The notes under the pieces: model-generated
Database searches by the model: none
What the model saw: the letters and a program-made list of their open reading frames with translations, nothing else
Told to the model about the DNA's origin: nothing
Source: Phreatobacter stygius
Lineage (GTDB): Bacteria; Pseudomonadota; Alphaproteobacteria; Rhizobiales; Phreatobacteraceae
Assembly (NCBI RefSeq): GCF_005144885.1
Contig: NZ_CP039690.1
Span: 3,547,001-3,611,000, forward strand
Length of the DNA stretch: 64,000 nucleotides
Direction: 5' to 3'
Program-made: the position numbers and the translations under genes
Shown: piece by piece, positions 7,198 through 17,200 of the stretch
How the letters are laid out: every line of letters begins with the position of its first letter
How positions within the stretch are numbered: the first letter of the stretch is position 1

Positions 7198-8709
7198 TCA
7201 ATACCTGAGATCGGCCGAGGGATCGCGCCGCGGCTGCTGCGGCGCGCCGAACAGGCCGCCCAAGAAATGCGCCGGGGGCTGCTGCTGCACCTGCGGGGCG
7301 ATCTGAACCGGCTCGGCCGGTGCACGGTCGGCCGGGCGGACCACGCGCACGGGCGCCGCGCCCGGCGCGTCGTAGCCGTAGATATCGTCGCGGAACTGCA
7401 CCGTGCCGTCGGGCGCTGCCCAGCCGGTGAGATAGACCCAGGCGACCGGTACCGGTTGGGTCAGCCGCACGTCCTTGCGTTGGGTCTGGGTCATTTCGGC
7501 ATCGACCCGCGCTCGGTCATAGCCTTGCGGCGCCAGCAGCCAGGTGACGAACTCGTTGACGTCTGCGACCCGGACGCAGCCGGACGAGAAATAGCGGGCA
7601 TCCGAGGTGAACAGCCGCCGCGACGGCGTGTCATGCATATAGACCGCCTCGCGGTTCGGCATGTCGATGCGCACGCGGCCGAGCGAATTGCCAACGCCGG
7701 GATCCTGTCGCAGCGTGTAGTTCACCGCCCGCTCGGTCGACCAGTCGATGGTCCGCGGGTCGACCTCGTTGCCACGGCCGTCGAGCATGCGCACCCGCAT
7801 CGAGGCCAGCGTTGCCGGATTGCGGCGCATCTTGGGGATGATGTCCCGCCGGATGATCGAGGTCGGGATGGTCCAGGTCGGGTTGAAGTTCACCACCGTC
7901 AGCCGCGTCTCGACCATCGGCGAGGCATGTTGCGGCTTTCCGACAATGATCACATGGCGGCGGCGGACGATGCCGTTCTCGATCGATTCGGCGGCAGCCG
8001 CCGGAATGTTGACGATGACGTAGCGCGGTCCGAACTGGAACCGGCTGTCGGAAAGCCGCTCCAGCGACTTCTCCAGAGCTGTGACGCGGATCTCTACCGG
8101 TATGTTGAGCTGGCGGATGGTGGCCGCCGCCACCACGCCTGACGAGACGAGGCCGACACGGCGCTGGAAGCGGCGCACCGCTTCGGCGGTCGCTTCATCG
8201 AAATTGGGGCCGTGGCTCTGAGCCGGGTTGAGGTCGCCTTCGGCGGCAAGCCGCTGCTTCAGCGCCAGCACCTGCGGACCTTGCTGGCCCTTGGTGAAAC
8301 GCGCGCCGGCGGGCAGCGTGCCCCAGCCGCCGGCGAGTGCGATCTGGCGATAGCGGGCAAGCGCTGCCTGCGTCATCGCGACCGTCTGCGGTGCATAGGT
8401 CGGCTGCGGATCGCTCGAAATGGCGGTGACGCGCGGCGGCGGCGGTGGCGGTGCGGGACGCCGGGGTCTCGGGACGGCTGCCGGGGTCGCGGCAGGCTCG
8501 GCGCCGGGCGCGGCCTCGGCCGAAGGCTGTGCGGCAACAGGCGCCGCCGGCGCCGGCTCGGGCGCGGCCGCAGCAGGCGCGACCGGCGGATTGACCGACG
8601 CGACCGGCGTCTGGGCCGACGCCATGCTGAAGGCAAGCACCGACACGGCGCTGAAAAGCACCGCCGGAACGAACCTCGGGAGCATGCGAAGAGCCAAGCG
8701 GTAAGCCAT
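7198..8709 (-). CDS. L,D-transpeptidase (YcbB/LdtD-like) with peptidoglycan-binding domain
   Basis: An exported protein of about 503 residues. It has an N-terminal hydrophobic signal sequence ending ASAQ, then a long Pro/Ala-rich linker. A PG_binding_1 domain follows (QQGPQVLALKQRLAAEG ... AVRRFQRRVGL). The YkuD catalytic domain comes last, with HDTPS and the SxGCxRV motif (FSSGCVRV; catalytic Cys about 378). It forms 3-3 peptidoglycan crosslinks or attaches proteins to peptidoglycan in the periplasm. The ATG at 8709 is the conventional start. A TTG at 8730 has a better ribosome site (AAGGAG) and would add seven residues. The adjacent CxxC gene starts 7 bp after the stop. Confidence 0.9.
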   Translation of the reverse strand: MAYRLALRMLPRFVPAVLFSAVSVLAFSMASAQTPVASVNPPVAPAAAAPEPAPAAPVAAQPSAEAAPGAEPAATPAAVPRPRRPAPPPPPPRVTAISSDPQPTYAPQTVAMTQAALARYRQIALAGGWGTLPAGARFTKGQQGPQVLALKQRLAAEGDLNPAQSHGPNFDEATAEAVRRFQRRVGLVSSGVVAAATIRQLNIPVEIRVTALEKSLERLSDSRFQFGPRYVIVNIPAAAAESIENGIVRRRHVIIVGKPQHASPMVETRLTVVNFNPTWTIPTSIIRRDIIPKMRRNPATLASMRVRMLDGRGNEVDPRTIDWSTERAVNYTLRQDPGVGNSLGRVRIDMPNREAVYMHDTPSRRLFTSDARYFSSGCVRVADVNEFVTWLLAPQGYDRARVDAEMTQTQRKDVRLTQPVPVAWVYLTGWAAPDGTVQFRDDIYGYDAPGAAPVRVVRPADRAPAEPVQIAPQVQQQPPAHFLGGLFGAPQQPRRDPSADLRY

Positions 8710-8915
8710 GAATCGGATCGGTAACCACAATGATAGGTGGGCTCCTTAGCGCAAATAAGGCAACGCCTTGCAACCCACGAAGTTTCTGGGCCGGCATATT
8801 TGGTCGCTGCCGTGGCGGAAAGGTCGCAAATGACCTGGAAGGACAGCACTGGCCGGCGTCAATGACATGCGGATCCTGTGGTTGCTTGGCTCGAAACACC
8901 CGCGGGATCGACGGA

Positions 8916-9359
8916 TCACGGCCGGGTCGTGGTCCGGTCGATCGCCGCGGTCAGGCTCTCGGGCAGAGCGATCGGCCGACGCGTCGCGGCGTCGACATAG
9001 ACGTGGACGAAATGGCCGTGCGCCAGCGTCTCGGCTCCCCCCGCCTTGAAGATGCCGATCTCGTAGCGTTGGCTCGACCGGCCGCGCTCGGCAAAGACGA
9101 TGCCGGCTTCCAGCGACTCCGGATAGCTTGCGGGTGCGAAGAACGAGCAGCGCGTGTCGACGACCAGGCCCATCCAGGCGCCGCCGACCGGCGCGAGCCC
9201 GGCCTCGCCGATCAGGAAGGCGTTCACCACCGTGTCGAAATAGGCGTAATAGACGACATTGTTGATGTGGCCATATTGATCATTGTCCGACCAGCGCGTC
9301 TGGATCGGCGTGAACCAGCGGAAAGCATTGCGCGGGCGCGCTATCGGGCGTGAGGTCAT
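8916..9359 (-). CDS. Acyl-CoA thioesterase (4HBT, YbgC/FadM-like hotdog fold)
   Basis: A small single hotdog-domain protein, 147 residues from the ATG at 9359 (an ATG at 9410 would add 17 less conserved residues). The YbgC/4HBT active-site motif appears near the N-terminus as TRWSDNDQYGHINNVVYY, with the catalytic Asp and the GHxNN pair. It would hydrolyse acyl-CoA thioesters in the cytosol; chain-length preference cannot be told. The stop of the unknown gene at 9425 is close upstream on the same strand, so the two are probably one operon. Confidence 0.88.
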   Translation of the reverse strand: MTSRPIARPRNAFRWFTPIQTRWSDNDQYGHINNVVYYAYFDTVVNAFLIGEAGLAPVGGAWMGLVVDTRCSFFAPASYPESLEAGIVFAERGRSSQRYEIGIFKAGGAETLAHGHFVHVYVDAATRRPIALPESLTAAIDRTTTRP

Positions 9360-9424
9360 GGTCCGGCTCGGCTTGAAAACGGGCGGGCCATCAAGCCCGA
9401 TCGGCGGCATCTTGGAAAGGCAGG

Positions 9425-9910
9425 TCAGTCGACGGCCATGGCCTTGAGCGCCGCGACGTCGAGCGGCATGAGATCCGGCGCGATCCAGGCGCGGCGCGCG
9501 TCGACCGAGAGCAGCAGGTCGCGGCTCCAGAACATGAAGATGCCGTCCTTCGAGCCAAGGCGGCTTTCGACGAAACCGTTCACCCGGTCGACCAGCGGCA
9601 AGGCCGGGGCTGTTTCGAGGTAACGCGCCGCCGCCCAGGAATAATAGAGCGTCACCGTCTCGTGATAGCCGCGCATGTCGTTGTTCGGGGTGCCCACGGC
9701 CTCGTTATAGCTGCGGATGCCGTCGCGCAGCAGCGCCTGGGCTTCGGTCTCGCCAAAGCGCGCGACATGCCAGAGCCCGACGGCCAGATGCGCCTGATGG
9801 GTCCAAGCGGCGATCGGCAGCGTTCGCGTCCGGAAGCCCTCGATGATGGCGAGGATGGCGTCCTCGGCGTCGAAGGGCGGGAAACGCCGCCCGGGGGTCT
9901 GCATGCTCAT
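9425..9910 (-). CDS. Conserved hypothetical protein (WTHxAHLAVGLWH motif)
   Basis: A 161-residue soluble protein, probably mostly helical, with no assigned function known to me. Conserved-looking blocks are WTHQAHLAVGLWH (about 36-48), GIRSYNEAVGTPN and GYHETVTLYYSW (about 81-92). These His, Asn and Glu residues could form a metal or catalytic site, but that is a guess. There is no signal peptide or membrane segment. It is transcribed in the same direction as the thioesterase, which follows closely. The start MSMQTPG is the first ATG; the second Met (residue 3) is equally possible. Confidence 0.7.
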   Translation of the reverse strand: MSMQTPGRRFPPFDAEDAILAIIEGFRTRTLPIAAWTHQAHLAVGLWHVARFGETEAQALLRDGIRSYNEAVGTPNNDMRGYHETVTLYYSWAAARYLETAPALPLVDRVNGFVESRLGSKDGIFMFWSRDLLLSVDARRAWIAPDLMPLDVAALKAMAVD

Positions 9911-10059
9911 GCCGTATTGTCCATTCGCCGCGCTTTGTGAGGGCCACCTGCGGGGGCCACCCGGCCGCCCGTCAGCCGCAGGTTAGCCGCCGGCCGGGCT
10001 CAGGCAAATCGGCAGATCCAAATCGGCGGACCCCGGACCACCCGTCCTTCGGTCGGGAC

Positions 10060-10090
10060 AAAAAAGTGCGGCCGCCTCGGGGCTGAGGCG
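10060..10090 (-). terminator. Putative rho-independent terminator downstream of gtrA-like gene
   Basis: On the minus strand a 6-bp stem (CGCCTC/GAGGCG, 10073-10090, 6-nt loop) is followed a few bases later by a run of six T (the A run at 10060-10065 on the plus strand). It lies about 100 nt beyond the stop codon of the GtrA gene. No gene is visible in the surrounding 279-bp gap. Confidence 0.4.
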
Positions 10091-10189
10091 ACCGCGACAA
10101 CGGATGGCCGAACCGGGGGCTGGATCGGCCACGGGAAGGAAGCTCAGAAGAGCCTCCACCAAATGCTACGCGGGTCGGACGGAATCGGA

Positions 10190-10684
10190 TCACCGCTGGA
10201 TCGTGTCGTCGGGCGATTTTGAGCCGGGAAACACCACCAGGCGGGTCATCGCGAAATTGGTCACGAAGGCAAAGCCGATCGGCACGATGGCGGCGAGCGT
10301 CAGCGGCAGATATCTGACCGCCACCAGGAAGCTCAGCACCTCGACGACCAGCCCGAGCGTGCCGGACGCGACGAAGCGGCCATAGGTTGGCCAGGCGAGC
10401 CGCCGGCCGCTTTCGGCGGCAAATGTCGTGAGTGTGTTGAGAACGTAAGAATTGGACACCGCGACGGCCCAGCCGATCGCCTTGATGATGCCGAGCGCAC
10501 CATCGGACGCGCCCAGGCCGAACGGGATCAGCACGCCCAGTGTGAGCCCGACGGTGATGACGTAGTTGACCAGCGCGTTGACCACGCCGACCAGGCCGAA
10601 GGAGACGAATTTCGGCGCCTCGCGGGCGACGAACTCGAAAAACCGGGTCGTGATCGACCGATCTTGTTGGCTGCCGTTCATCAT
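10190..10684 (-). CDS. GtrA family membrane protein (polyprenyl-phosphate sugar flippase-like)
   Basis: A protein of about 164 residues with four predicted transmembrane helices and the GtrA pattern (FVSFGLVGVVNALVNYVIT at the first helix; NSYVLNTLTTF between helices 2 and 3). GtrA proteins are thought to flip undecaprenyl-phosphate-linked sugars across the inner membrane. The gene is divergent from a GT2 glycosyltransferase of the polyprenyl-phosphate glycosyltransferase type, which fits that role. The start is uncertain: ATGs at 10738, 10714 and 10684 are in frame and none has a good ribosome site. I give the shortest that keeps the whole fold. Confidence 0.85.
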   Translation of the reverse strand: MMNGSQQDRSITTRFFEFVAREAPKFVSFGLVGVVNALVNYVITVGLTLGVLIPFGLGASDGALGIIKAIGWAVAVSNSYVLNTLTTFAAESGRRLAWPTYGRFVASGTLGLVVEVLSFLVAVRYLPLTLAAIVPIGFAFVTNFAMTRLVVFPGSKSPDDTIQR

Positions 10685-10809
10685 GGGGCCGTGGTCTACA
10701 CGCTTTTGCGTCATGAAACAGCCGGCTTGGTCGGGCATGACTTCACGCAGCTGTGAAGACAGTGCATCATTGTGAATTGTTCAGGATCGGCCGGGGGGCC
10801 GCTAATACG

Positions 10810-11874
10810 ATGACCGCGAATGACGGGCGAGTAATCGCCTTCCCAGGTGTCGAGACCCAGCCTTTCGGGCTGACCATCGTGGTGCCGGCCTATAATGAAG
10901 CCGAGGCGCTGCCGCACACCCATGCCAAGCTCCTGACACTGGCGCATTTGCTCAAGGAAAGGCGCGGCCTGTCGGTCGAGCTGCTTTATGTCGATGACGG
11001 CTCGCGTGACGGCACTCTTGCGGTTGCCCGCGGTCTCAAGGCCGAGGGCGCCGACGTCCAGGTCATCTCGTTCTCGCGCAATTTCGGCAAGGAGGCGGCT
11101 CTGCTCGCCGGCCTCGACCAGGCGCGCTACGGCGCGGTTCTGTTCATGGATGCCGACGGCCAGCACCCGACGGCGGTGGCCGAAACGCTGATCGCCCATT
11201 GGCTCGACGACGGCTATGACGTCGTCTTCACCTACAAGGCGCATCGGCGCGACGAGCCGTGGCTGCGTACCTTTTTCGTCAACGCCTTCTACGGGCTGGT
11301 CAATGCCGGCGTGCGCCAGAAGATCCCGGCCGATGCCGGCGATTTCCGGCTTCTGTCGCCGCGGGCCGCCCAGGCATTGCGCCAATTGCCGGAGCGCGGC
11401 CGCTTCTTCAAGGGGTTGTCGAGCTGGGTCGGGTTCCGCCAGATCGGCGTGCCCTACGAGCCCGATCCGCGCCGCCAGGGCGAGGCCAAATGGAGCTTCC
11501 TCGGCCTGCTCGCCTTCTCGATCGAAGGGCTGACCTCGTTCTCGATCGTGCCGCTGCGCATGGCGAGCCTGTTCGGCGCCGTGCTGGCAAGCATCGCCTT
11601 CATCTATGGCCTGGTGATCATGGCGGAGACCCTGTTCTTCGGCCATAGCGTGCCGGGTTATCCCTCGCTGTTCGTCGGCATCATGTTCATTGGCGGCGTG
11701 CAGCTTTTGATGATCGGTGTGCTTGGCGAATATATCGGCAAGATCCTGTCCGAGCTGAAAGGCCGGCCGGTCTATCTGATCGGCGAGCACCTCTTGAAGC
11801 GTGCCGCCGACAATCCGGCTGCGTCCGACAAGACCGGCAATACCACCAGCCAATCGGCCAGCCTGTCGGACTGA
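10810..11874 (+). CDS. GT2 glycosyltransferase, polyprenyl-phosphate sugar transferase type (ArnC/GtrB-like)
   Basis: A 354-residue protein with a GT-A domain and two C-terminal transmembrane helices. The sequence shows VVPAYNE (about 24-30), LYVDDGSRDGT, the SRNFGKEAALLAG block and the DADGQHP metal-binding motif. These are typical of DPM1/ArnC/GtrB enzymes that transfer a sugar from a nucleotide donor onto polyprenyl phosphate at the cytoplasmic face. I chose the ATG at 10810; a GTG at 10753 gives 19 more residues that look non-coding. The stop overlaps the start of the YdjC gene by one base (TGATG). With the divergent GtrA gene this forms a lipid-linked sugar module, probably for surface glycan or hopanoid/lipid decoration. 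Confidence 0.9.
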   Translation: MTANDGRVIAFPGVETQPFGLTIVVPAYNEAEALPHTHAKLLTLAHLLKERRGLSVELLYVDDGSRDGTLAVARGLKAEGADVQVISFSRNFGKEAALLAGLDQARYGAVLFMDADGQHPTAVAETLIAHWLDDGYDVVFTYKAHRRDEPWLRTFFVNAFYGLVNAGVRQKIPADAGDFRLLSPRAAQALRQLPERGRFFKGLSSWVGFRQIGVPYEPDPRRQGEAKWSFLGLLAFSIEGLTSFSIVPLRMASLFGAVLASIAFIYGLVIMAETLFFGHSVPGYPSLFVGIMFIGGVQLLMIGVLGEYIGKILSELKGRPVYLIGEHLLKRAADNPAASDKTGNTTSQSASLSD

Positions 11875-12662
11875 TGAAGCGCCTCATTCTCTGCGCCGAC
11901 GACTATGCGCTGAGCCCCGGCGTGTCCCGGGCGATCCGCGAACTGGTGCTGGCCGGCCGCTTGAACGCGACATCGGTGATGTCGGCTGGTCCGGATCTCC
12001 AGGCGGAAGCCGCGGCACTCCTGGGTCTCGGCCGGCCGGGCCTCCAGATCGGACTGCACGTGACGCTGACCGGCGGACTCGCACCCTTGACCGCGCCGCG
12101 CCTGCGACGGTTCTTCGGTCTGACCGGCCTGATGCTGCGCTGTTTTACCGGCATGGTCGACAAGACGGCGTTGTCCGCCGAGATCGGGGCCCAGTTCGCC
12201 GCTTTCGACCGGGCGTTCGGACGTCCGCCGGACTTTATCGACGGGCATCAGCATGTTCATCTCCTGCCGGTGGTGCGCAGCCTCGTGCTGGATGCGGCGC
12301 GCCGGCATGCTCCGGGCGCCTGGCTGCGCCAGTGCCGGGACGCTGGCGAAGGCCTGAAGGGACGGATCATCTCGGGCTTGTCCGGTGGCCTCATCGCCGA
12401 TGCCAAGACGGCGGGTTTCGTCACCAACCCGGCCTTTTCCGGCGCCTATGAATTCGGTCGCGCCACCGATTTTGCCGAGATCTTCCCGCGCTTCCTGGCG
12501 GACCTTCCCGACGGCGGCCTGGTGATGGTGCATCCGGGATATGTCGACGATGCCTTGAGACGTGTCGATCCGGTGCACGAGCCGCGCGAGATGGAGCTGG
12601 CTTATCTTGCCGGCGACCGGTTTCCGCAGGCGCTTGGCGCGGCTGGCTTTGTGCTCGGCTAG
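11874..12662 (+). CDS. ChbG/HpnK (YdjC) family carbohydrate deacetylase
   Basis: A 262-residue YdjC-fold protein. The metal ligands are evident: the DD pair near the N-terminus (CADDYALSPG, residues 9-10), H62 in GLHVTLTGG, and the HQHVH cluster at 125-129. The family removes acetyl groups from N-acetyl sugars, such as chitobiose in ChbG or the hopanoid glucosamine precursor in HpnK. The translational overlap with a polyprenyl-phosphate glycosyltransferase suggests that the lipid-linked N-acetylsugar made by that enzyme is the substrate. That is inference from context. No hopanoid (hpn) genes are visible in the window. Confidence 0.88.
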   Translation: MKRLILCADDYALSPGVSRAIRELVLAGRLNATSVMSAGPDLQAEAAALLGLGRPGLQIGLHVTLTGGLAPLTAPRLRRFFGLTGLMLRCFTGMVDKTALSAEIGAQFAAFDRAFGRPPDFIDGHQHVHLLPVVRSLVLDAARRHAPGAWLRQCRDAGEGLKGRIISGLSGGLIADAKTAGFVTNPAFSGAYEFGRATDFAEIFPRFLADLPDGGLVMVHPGYVDDALRRVDPVHEPREMELAYLAGDRFPQALGAAGFVLG

Positions 12663-12942
12663 GCCGCGCCGGCCCGGTCCATGTCTTCGCATGCGCATCC
12701 AGCCCGCTATTGAGCCTCGGCCGGCTCCAACCGGCGCCTCGGTTGCAATCGATCTGTCAGGTCCAATGCTTATTGTCGCGCCGCCGCCGATGCCAGTGGG
12801 CATCTGCGGCCGCGTGGACCGGTGCCATGCGACATGGCCCATGGTCCGGCCGTCCACAGCGGCTGGGTTCTTGGGTCGGATATCGGTTCGCCGGACGGGC
12901 TCTTTGCGGCGCCGGCGGGCCTTCTAGATCGCAGGCGCCGTC

Positions 12943-14244
12943 ATGGATCAGTCGAAAACCTGTTGGGCCGCTTGCCTCGACCGCGGCCCGGTCGCGCGCG
13001 CCGCCTGCGCCGTCATCCTCGCCACGCTGCTGATCGTCTCGCCGCTGAGCCAGGTGCCTGCCGCGGCCTTCGACCTGCCGTCCGTCACGCGACTGCTGGG
13101 CTTTGGTCGCGAGGCGCCCGCCGAAGCCGCGTCGACCGAGCGGGCCAAGCCGCGCGACGGCCGTTTCGTCGTCTCCGAGGCTGACTGGTCGACCTTCGAG
13201 CGGGTCACCGTCGCCGAGGCGACCTTCCGCGAGCAGGTCGTCACCGAAGGTCGTCTGGCGATCGACGAAAACAGCGCGACGCCGGTCATCTCACCCTATT
13301 CGGGCCGCACGACGCGCATCACCGCCTTGCCCGGCGACATCGTCCGCCGCGGCCAGGCGCTGCTGTTCTTCGAAGCCAATGACATGGTGCAGACGCAGAA
13401 CGACTTCATCGCCGCGATCTCCGCGCTCGACAAGGCGCAGACCCAGCTGCGGCTCGCCGAGATCAACGCCAGGCGCCAGGAAGACCTGCTGGCCGGCCGC
13501 GCGGCGCCGCAGCGTGACGTCGACCAGGCCCGTGCCGACCTCGATGCGGCGCGCGCCGATCATCGGGCCGCGGTGACGGCGCTGGAGGCCGTGGAGAACC
13601 GCCTGCGCCTGTTCGGTAAGTCGGACGCGGATATCCAGCGCTTCCGTGCCGGCCGGCGGATCGACCCCGAAGTGGCGCTGCTGTCGCCGATCGAGGGCAC
13701 CGTCGTCTCGCGCAAGATCGGCCCCGGCCAGTTCATCACGGGCGGTGCCGGCGATCCGATCTTCGTCATCGATGATCTCGATACCCTCTGGCTCAACGCC
13801 TATGTCCGCGAGGACGAGGCGCCGAAGGTCGCCCGCGGCGCATTGATCGAATTCCGCGTGCTGGCTTTTCGCGACCGGGTTTTCGTCGGCAGGCTCGATT
13901 TCGTGGCGCCCTCGATCGACGCCGGCAATCGCCGCTTGCTGGTGCGCGCGACGGTCGAGAACCCGGACCGGGAACTGAAGCAGCAGATGTTTGCCAATGT
14001 CGCGATCCAGGTTGGCGACCCCGTCAATGCGCCGGCCGTTCCACGCAACGCCATCATCTATGAAGGCGAGGTGGCGCGGATCTGGGTCGCCCATCCCGAC
14101 AGGTCGGTCGAGCTGCGCCGGGTCACGCTTGGCATGATCCGCGGTGAAACCGTTCAGATCATCCACGGCGTGAAGCTTGGCGAAGAGGTCGTGGTGCGCG
14201 GCGCGCTGTTCATCGACCAGATGACGGCGGCCTTCCGCCGATGA
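12943..14244 (+). CDS. RND efflux periplasmic adaptor (membrane fusion protein)
   Basis: A 433-residue adaptor with an N-terminal hydrophobic export/anchor segment (about 18-42). It follows the MFP order: a barrel-sandwich half motif (VISPYSGRTTRITALPGDIVRRGQ), a coiled-coil hairpin (about 145-215, ALDKAQTQLRLAEINARRQ), the second lipoyl half (LLSPIEGTVVSRK) and a beta-barrel. This is the CusB/CzcB-like class that links an inner-membrane RND pump with an outer-membrane TolC. The permease follows 34 bp downstream on the same strand. A 280-bp gap upstream holds no gene or clear site. No histidine-rich metal-binding stretch is seen in the N-terminal region. Confidence 0.92.
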   Translation: MDQSKTCWAACLDRGPVARAACAVILATLLIVSPLSQVPAAAFDLPSVTRLLGFGREAPAEAASTERAKPRDGRFVVSEADWSTFERVTVAEATFREQVVTEGRLAIDENSATPVISPYSGRTTRITALPGDIVRRGQALLFFEANDMVQTQNDFIAAISALDKAQTQLRLAEINARRQEDLLAGRAAPQRDVDQARADLDAARADHRAAVTALEAVENRLRLFGKSDADIQRFRAGRRIDPEVALLSPIEGTVVSRKIGPGQFITGGAGDPIFVIDDLDTLWLNAYVREDEAPKVARGALIEFRVLAFRDRVFVGRLDFVAPSIDAGNRRLLVRATVENPDRELKQQMFANVAIQVGDPVNAPAVPRNAIIYEGEVARIWVAHPDRSVELRRVTLGMIRGETVQIIHGVKLGEEVVVRGALFIDQMTAAFRR

Positions 14245-14278
14245 CATCAAGGCCGTTCCCGCCGAGGCAGCTTGCGTC

Positions 14279-17200
14279 ATGAATGCCATTGTCGAATTCG
14301 CGCTGAAGCAGCGGGTGCTGATGGTGCTCGCCTTCGGCGCCATGTGCCTGGTCGGCGCGATCTGCTTCATGCGCCTCAATATCGAGGCCTATCCCGATCC
14401 CGTGCCGCCCATGGTCAATGTGATCACCCAGGGGCGCGGCCTGTCGGCGGAAGAGATCGAGCGCTACATCACCATTCCGGTCGAAGGCGTCACCGCCGGC
14501 CTGCAGAACCTCCGGCTGATCCGCACCACCTCGGTCTTCGGCCTGTCCGACGTCAAGCTGCAGTTCACCTATGACGTGACCTATGAGCTGGCTCTGCAGC
14601 GCGTGCTCAACCAGCTCGCCCTGCTGCCGCCCTTGCCGAACGGCGCCCAGCCGCAGATTTCCCCGATGAGCCCGATCGGCGAGATCTTCCGCTACCGGGT
14701 GGTCGGGCCGCCGGACTACAGCGTCACCGACCTGAAGACCATTCAGAGCTGGATCCTGCAGCGTCGCTTCCGCGCCATCCCCGGTGTCGTCGACGTGGTC
14801 GGCTGGGGCGGCAAGAACAAGACCTATGACGTCTCGATCGATTTCAACAAGCTGCTCGCCTACGGCCTGACGCTCCCCCAGGTCATGACGGCACTGCAGA
14901 ACGCCAATCTGAACGTCGGCGGCAACACCGTCTCGATCGGCGTCCAGTCCGGTGTGGTTCGTGGCGTCGGCCTGATCTCGTCAGTCGACGACCTCAATGA
15001 CACGTTCATCGCTGCCGTCGGCAATAGCCCGGTCCGGATCCGCGACATCGCAACCGTCAGTGTCGGCAACCAGCCGCGCCTCGGCATTGCCGGCCAGAAC
15101 AATGACGACGACGTGGTGCAGGGCATCGTGCTGATGCGGCGCGGCGAACAGAGCATGCCGACCATCCTGCGGGTCCAGGCCGAGGTGGAACGCATCTCGG
15201 CGGGCGGCGTGCTGCCGCCGGGCGTCCGCATCGAGCGCATCTATGACCGCAAGGAGCTGATCGACGTCACCACCGCGACGGTGCTGCACAGCGCGCTGTT
15301 CGGCATCACGCTGATCTTCTTTGTCCAGTGGCTGTTCCTGGGCAACCTGCGCTGCGCCATCACGGTCGCCGCCACGATTCCCTTCGCGCTGGCCTTCGCG
15401 GTCACCATCATGGTGCTGCGGGGTGAATCGGCGAACCTTCTGTCGGTCGGCGCGATCGATTTCGGCCTGATCGTCGACGCGACCGTGATCATGACCGAGA
15501 ACATCTTCAGGCTGCTCGCCGAGCGAAGTCATCAGAAGCGAACGCATGGCGTGGTCGAGGATGGTCCGACCGACCTGAAGCGCCGGCTGCAGACCATTCT
15601 GGGGGCGTCCAATCAGGTGGTCACCGCCATCCTGTTCTCCTGCCTGATCATCGTGACCAGCTTCATTCCGCTGTTCACCATGCAGGGCGTCGAGGGCTAT
15701 ATTTTCGGCCCGATGGCCAAGACCTATGCCTATGCCTTGGCCGGCGGCCTGGCCGCGGCCTTTTTCGTCACGCCGGCGTTGGCGGCCTTCCTGCTCAAGG
15801 GCGAGCTTTCCGAGCGGGAAACCCCGGTCGTCCGGGCGCTGAGGGCCGCCTATGAGCCGCTTCTGGAGCGCGCCGTCCGCCGCCGCGGCGTCACGCTTCT
15901 GTTCGCCGGCGGACTGATGCTGGTGTCGCTCGTCGCCGGCCGCAGCCTCGGGCTCGAATTCCTGCCCAAGCTCGAGGAAGGCAATCTGTGGATCCGCGCG
16001 ACCCTGCACCCGACCATCTCGCTCGAGGAGGGCAACACCTACGCCAACCGGATCAGGCGCATCGTCGCGCAATTTCCGGAGGTCGCTTCGGTGGTTTCCC
16101 AGCAGGGCCGCACCGATGACGGCACCGAGGTCGCCGGTTTCAATAATGTCGAGATGTTCACGCCGCTCAAGCCGCGCGAGCAATGGCGCCCTGGCGTCGA
16201 CAAGGCGAAGCTGGTCGAGGAGATCCTGGCGGCGCTGCAGAAGGAATTCCCCGGCGTCGATTTCAATTTCTCGCAATATCTCGAAGACAATGTCTCCGAG
16301 GCCGCCTCGGGCGTGAAGGGCGAGAACGCCATCAAGCTGTTCGGCAACAACCTGGCCGAGGTGACCGACTATGCCGAGCGCATCCGCAAGATCCTGGCGG
16401 GCGTTCGCGGCATCGACGATCTCGCTGTTTTCACCGTGCTCGGCCAGCCGACCATCGCCATCACCATCGACCGGGTCGCGGCGGGTCGCCACGGCCTGTC
16501 GCCGGGCGACATCAACACCGCGATCCGCACGGCGGTCGGCGGCGATACGCCCGGCGATTTTTTCGAAGCCGGCAGTGACCGCCGCTTCCCGATCATGGTG
16601 CGGCTGGCGCCGGCGTTCCGGCAGACGCCGGAGGCGATCCAGAATCTGAGGATCGGGGTTGCCGACCAGAACGGCACGGTCACCCAGATCCCGCTCGGCC
16701 AGGTCGCCGCGGTGACCCTGGTCTCGGGTGCTTCCACCATCTACCGCGAGCAGCAGCAGCGCTATATCCCGATCCGCTTCAGCGTCCGCGATCGCGACCT
16801 CGGCTCGACCATTTCGGAAGCGCAGGGCCGGGTCGCCGGCGAGATCAGGCTGCCGCCGGGCATGCGGATCGAATGGGCCGGTGAATTCGAGAACCTGCTT
16901 GCGGCGATCGCCCGCCTGCAGGTGGTGGTGCCGTTGACGCTCGCGCTCATCGCCTTCCTGCTGTTCGCCAGTTTCAACTCGCTCACCGATACGCTGCTGG
17001 CCCTCTCGGTCATTCCGCTGGCCATGGTCGGCGGTGTCTTCTCGCTGTTCCTGACCGGCACGCCCTTCGGCGTGTCGGGGGCGATCGGTTTCATCGCCTT
17101 GATCGGCGTGTCGGTGATGGAGGGCATTATCGTCATCACCTATTTCAACAGCCTGGTGGCGCAGGGGCGCGAACGCATCTCGGCGGCGGTCGAATGTGGC

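Noticed and set aside
12663-12942. Short open frames in the gap before the RND adaptor
   Set aside because: They have no ribosome site and no domain, and their Arg/Ser/Pro-rich composition looks non-coding. The gap is probably promoter DNA.
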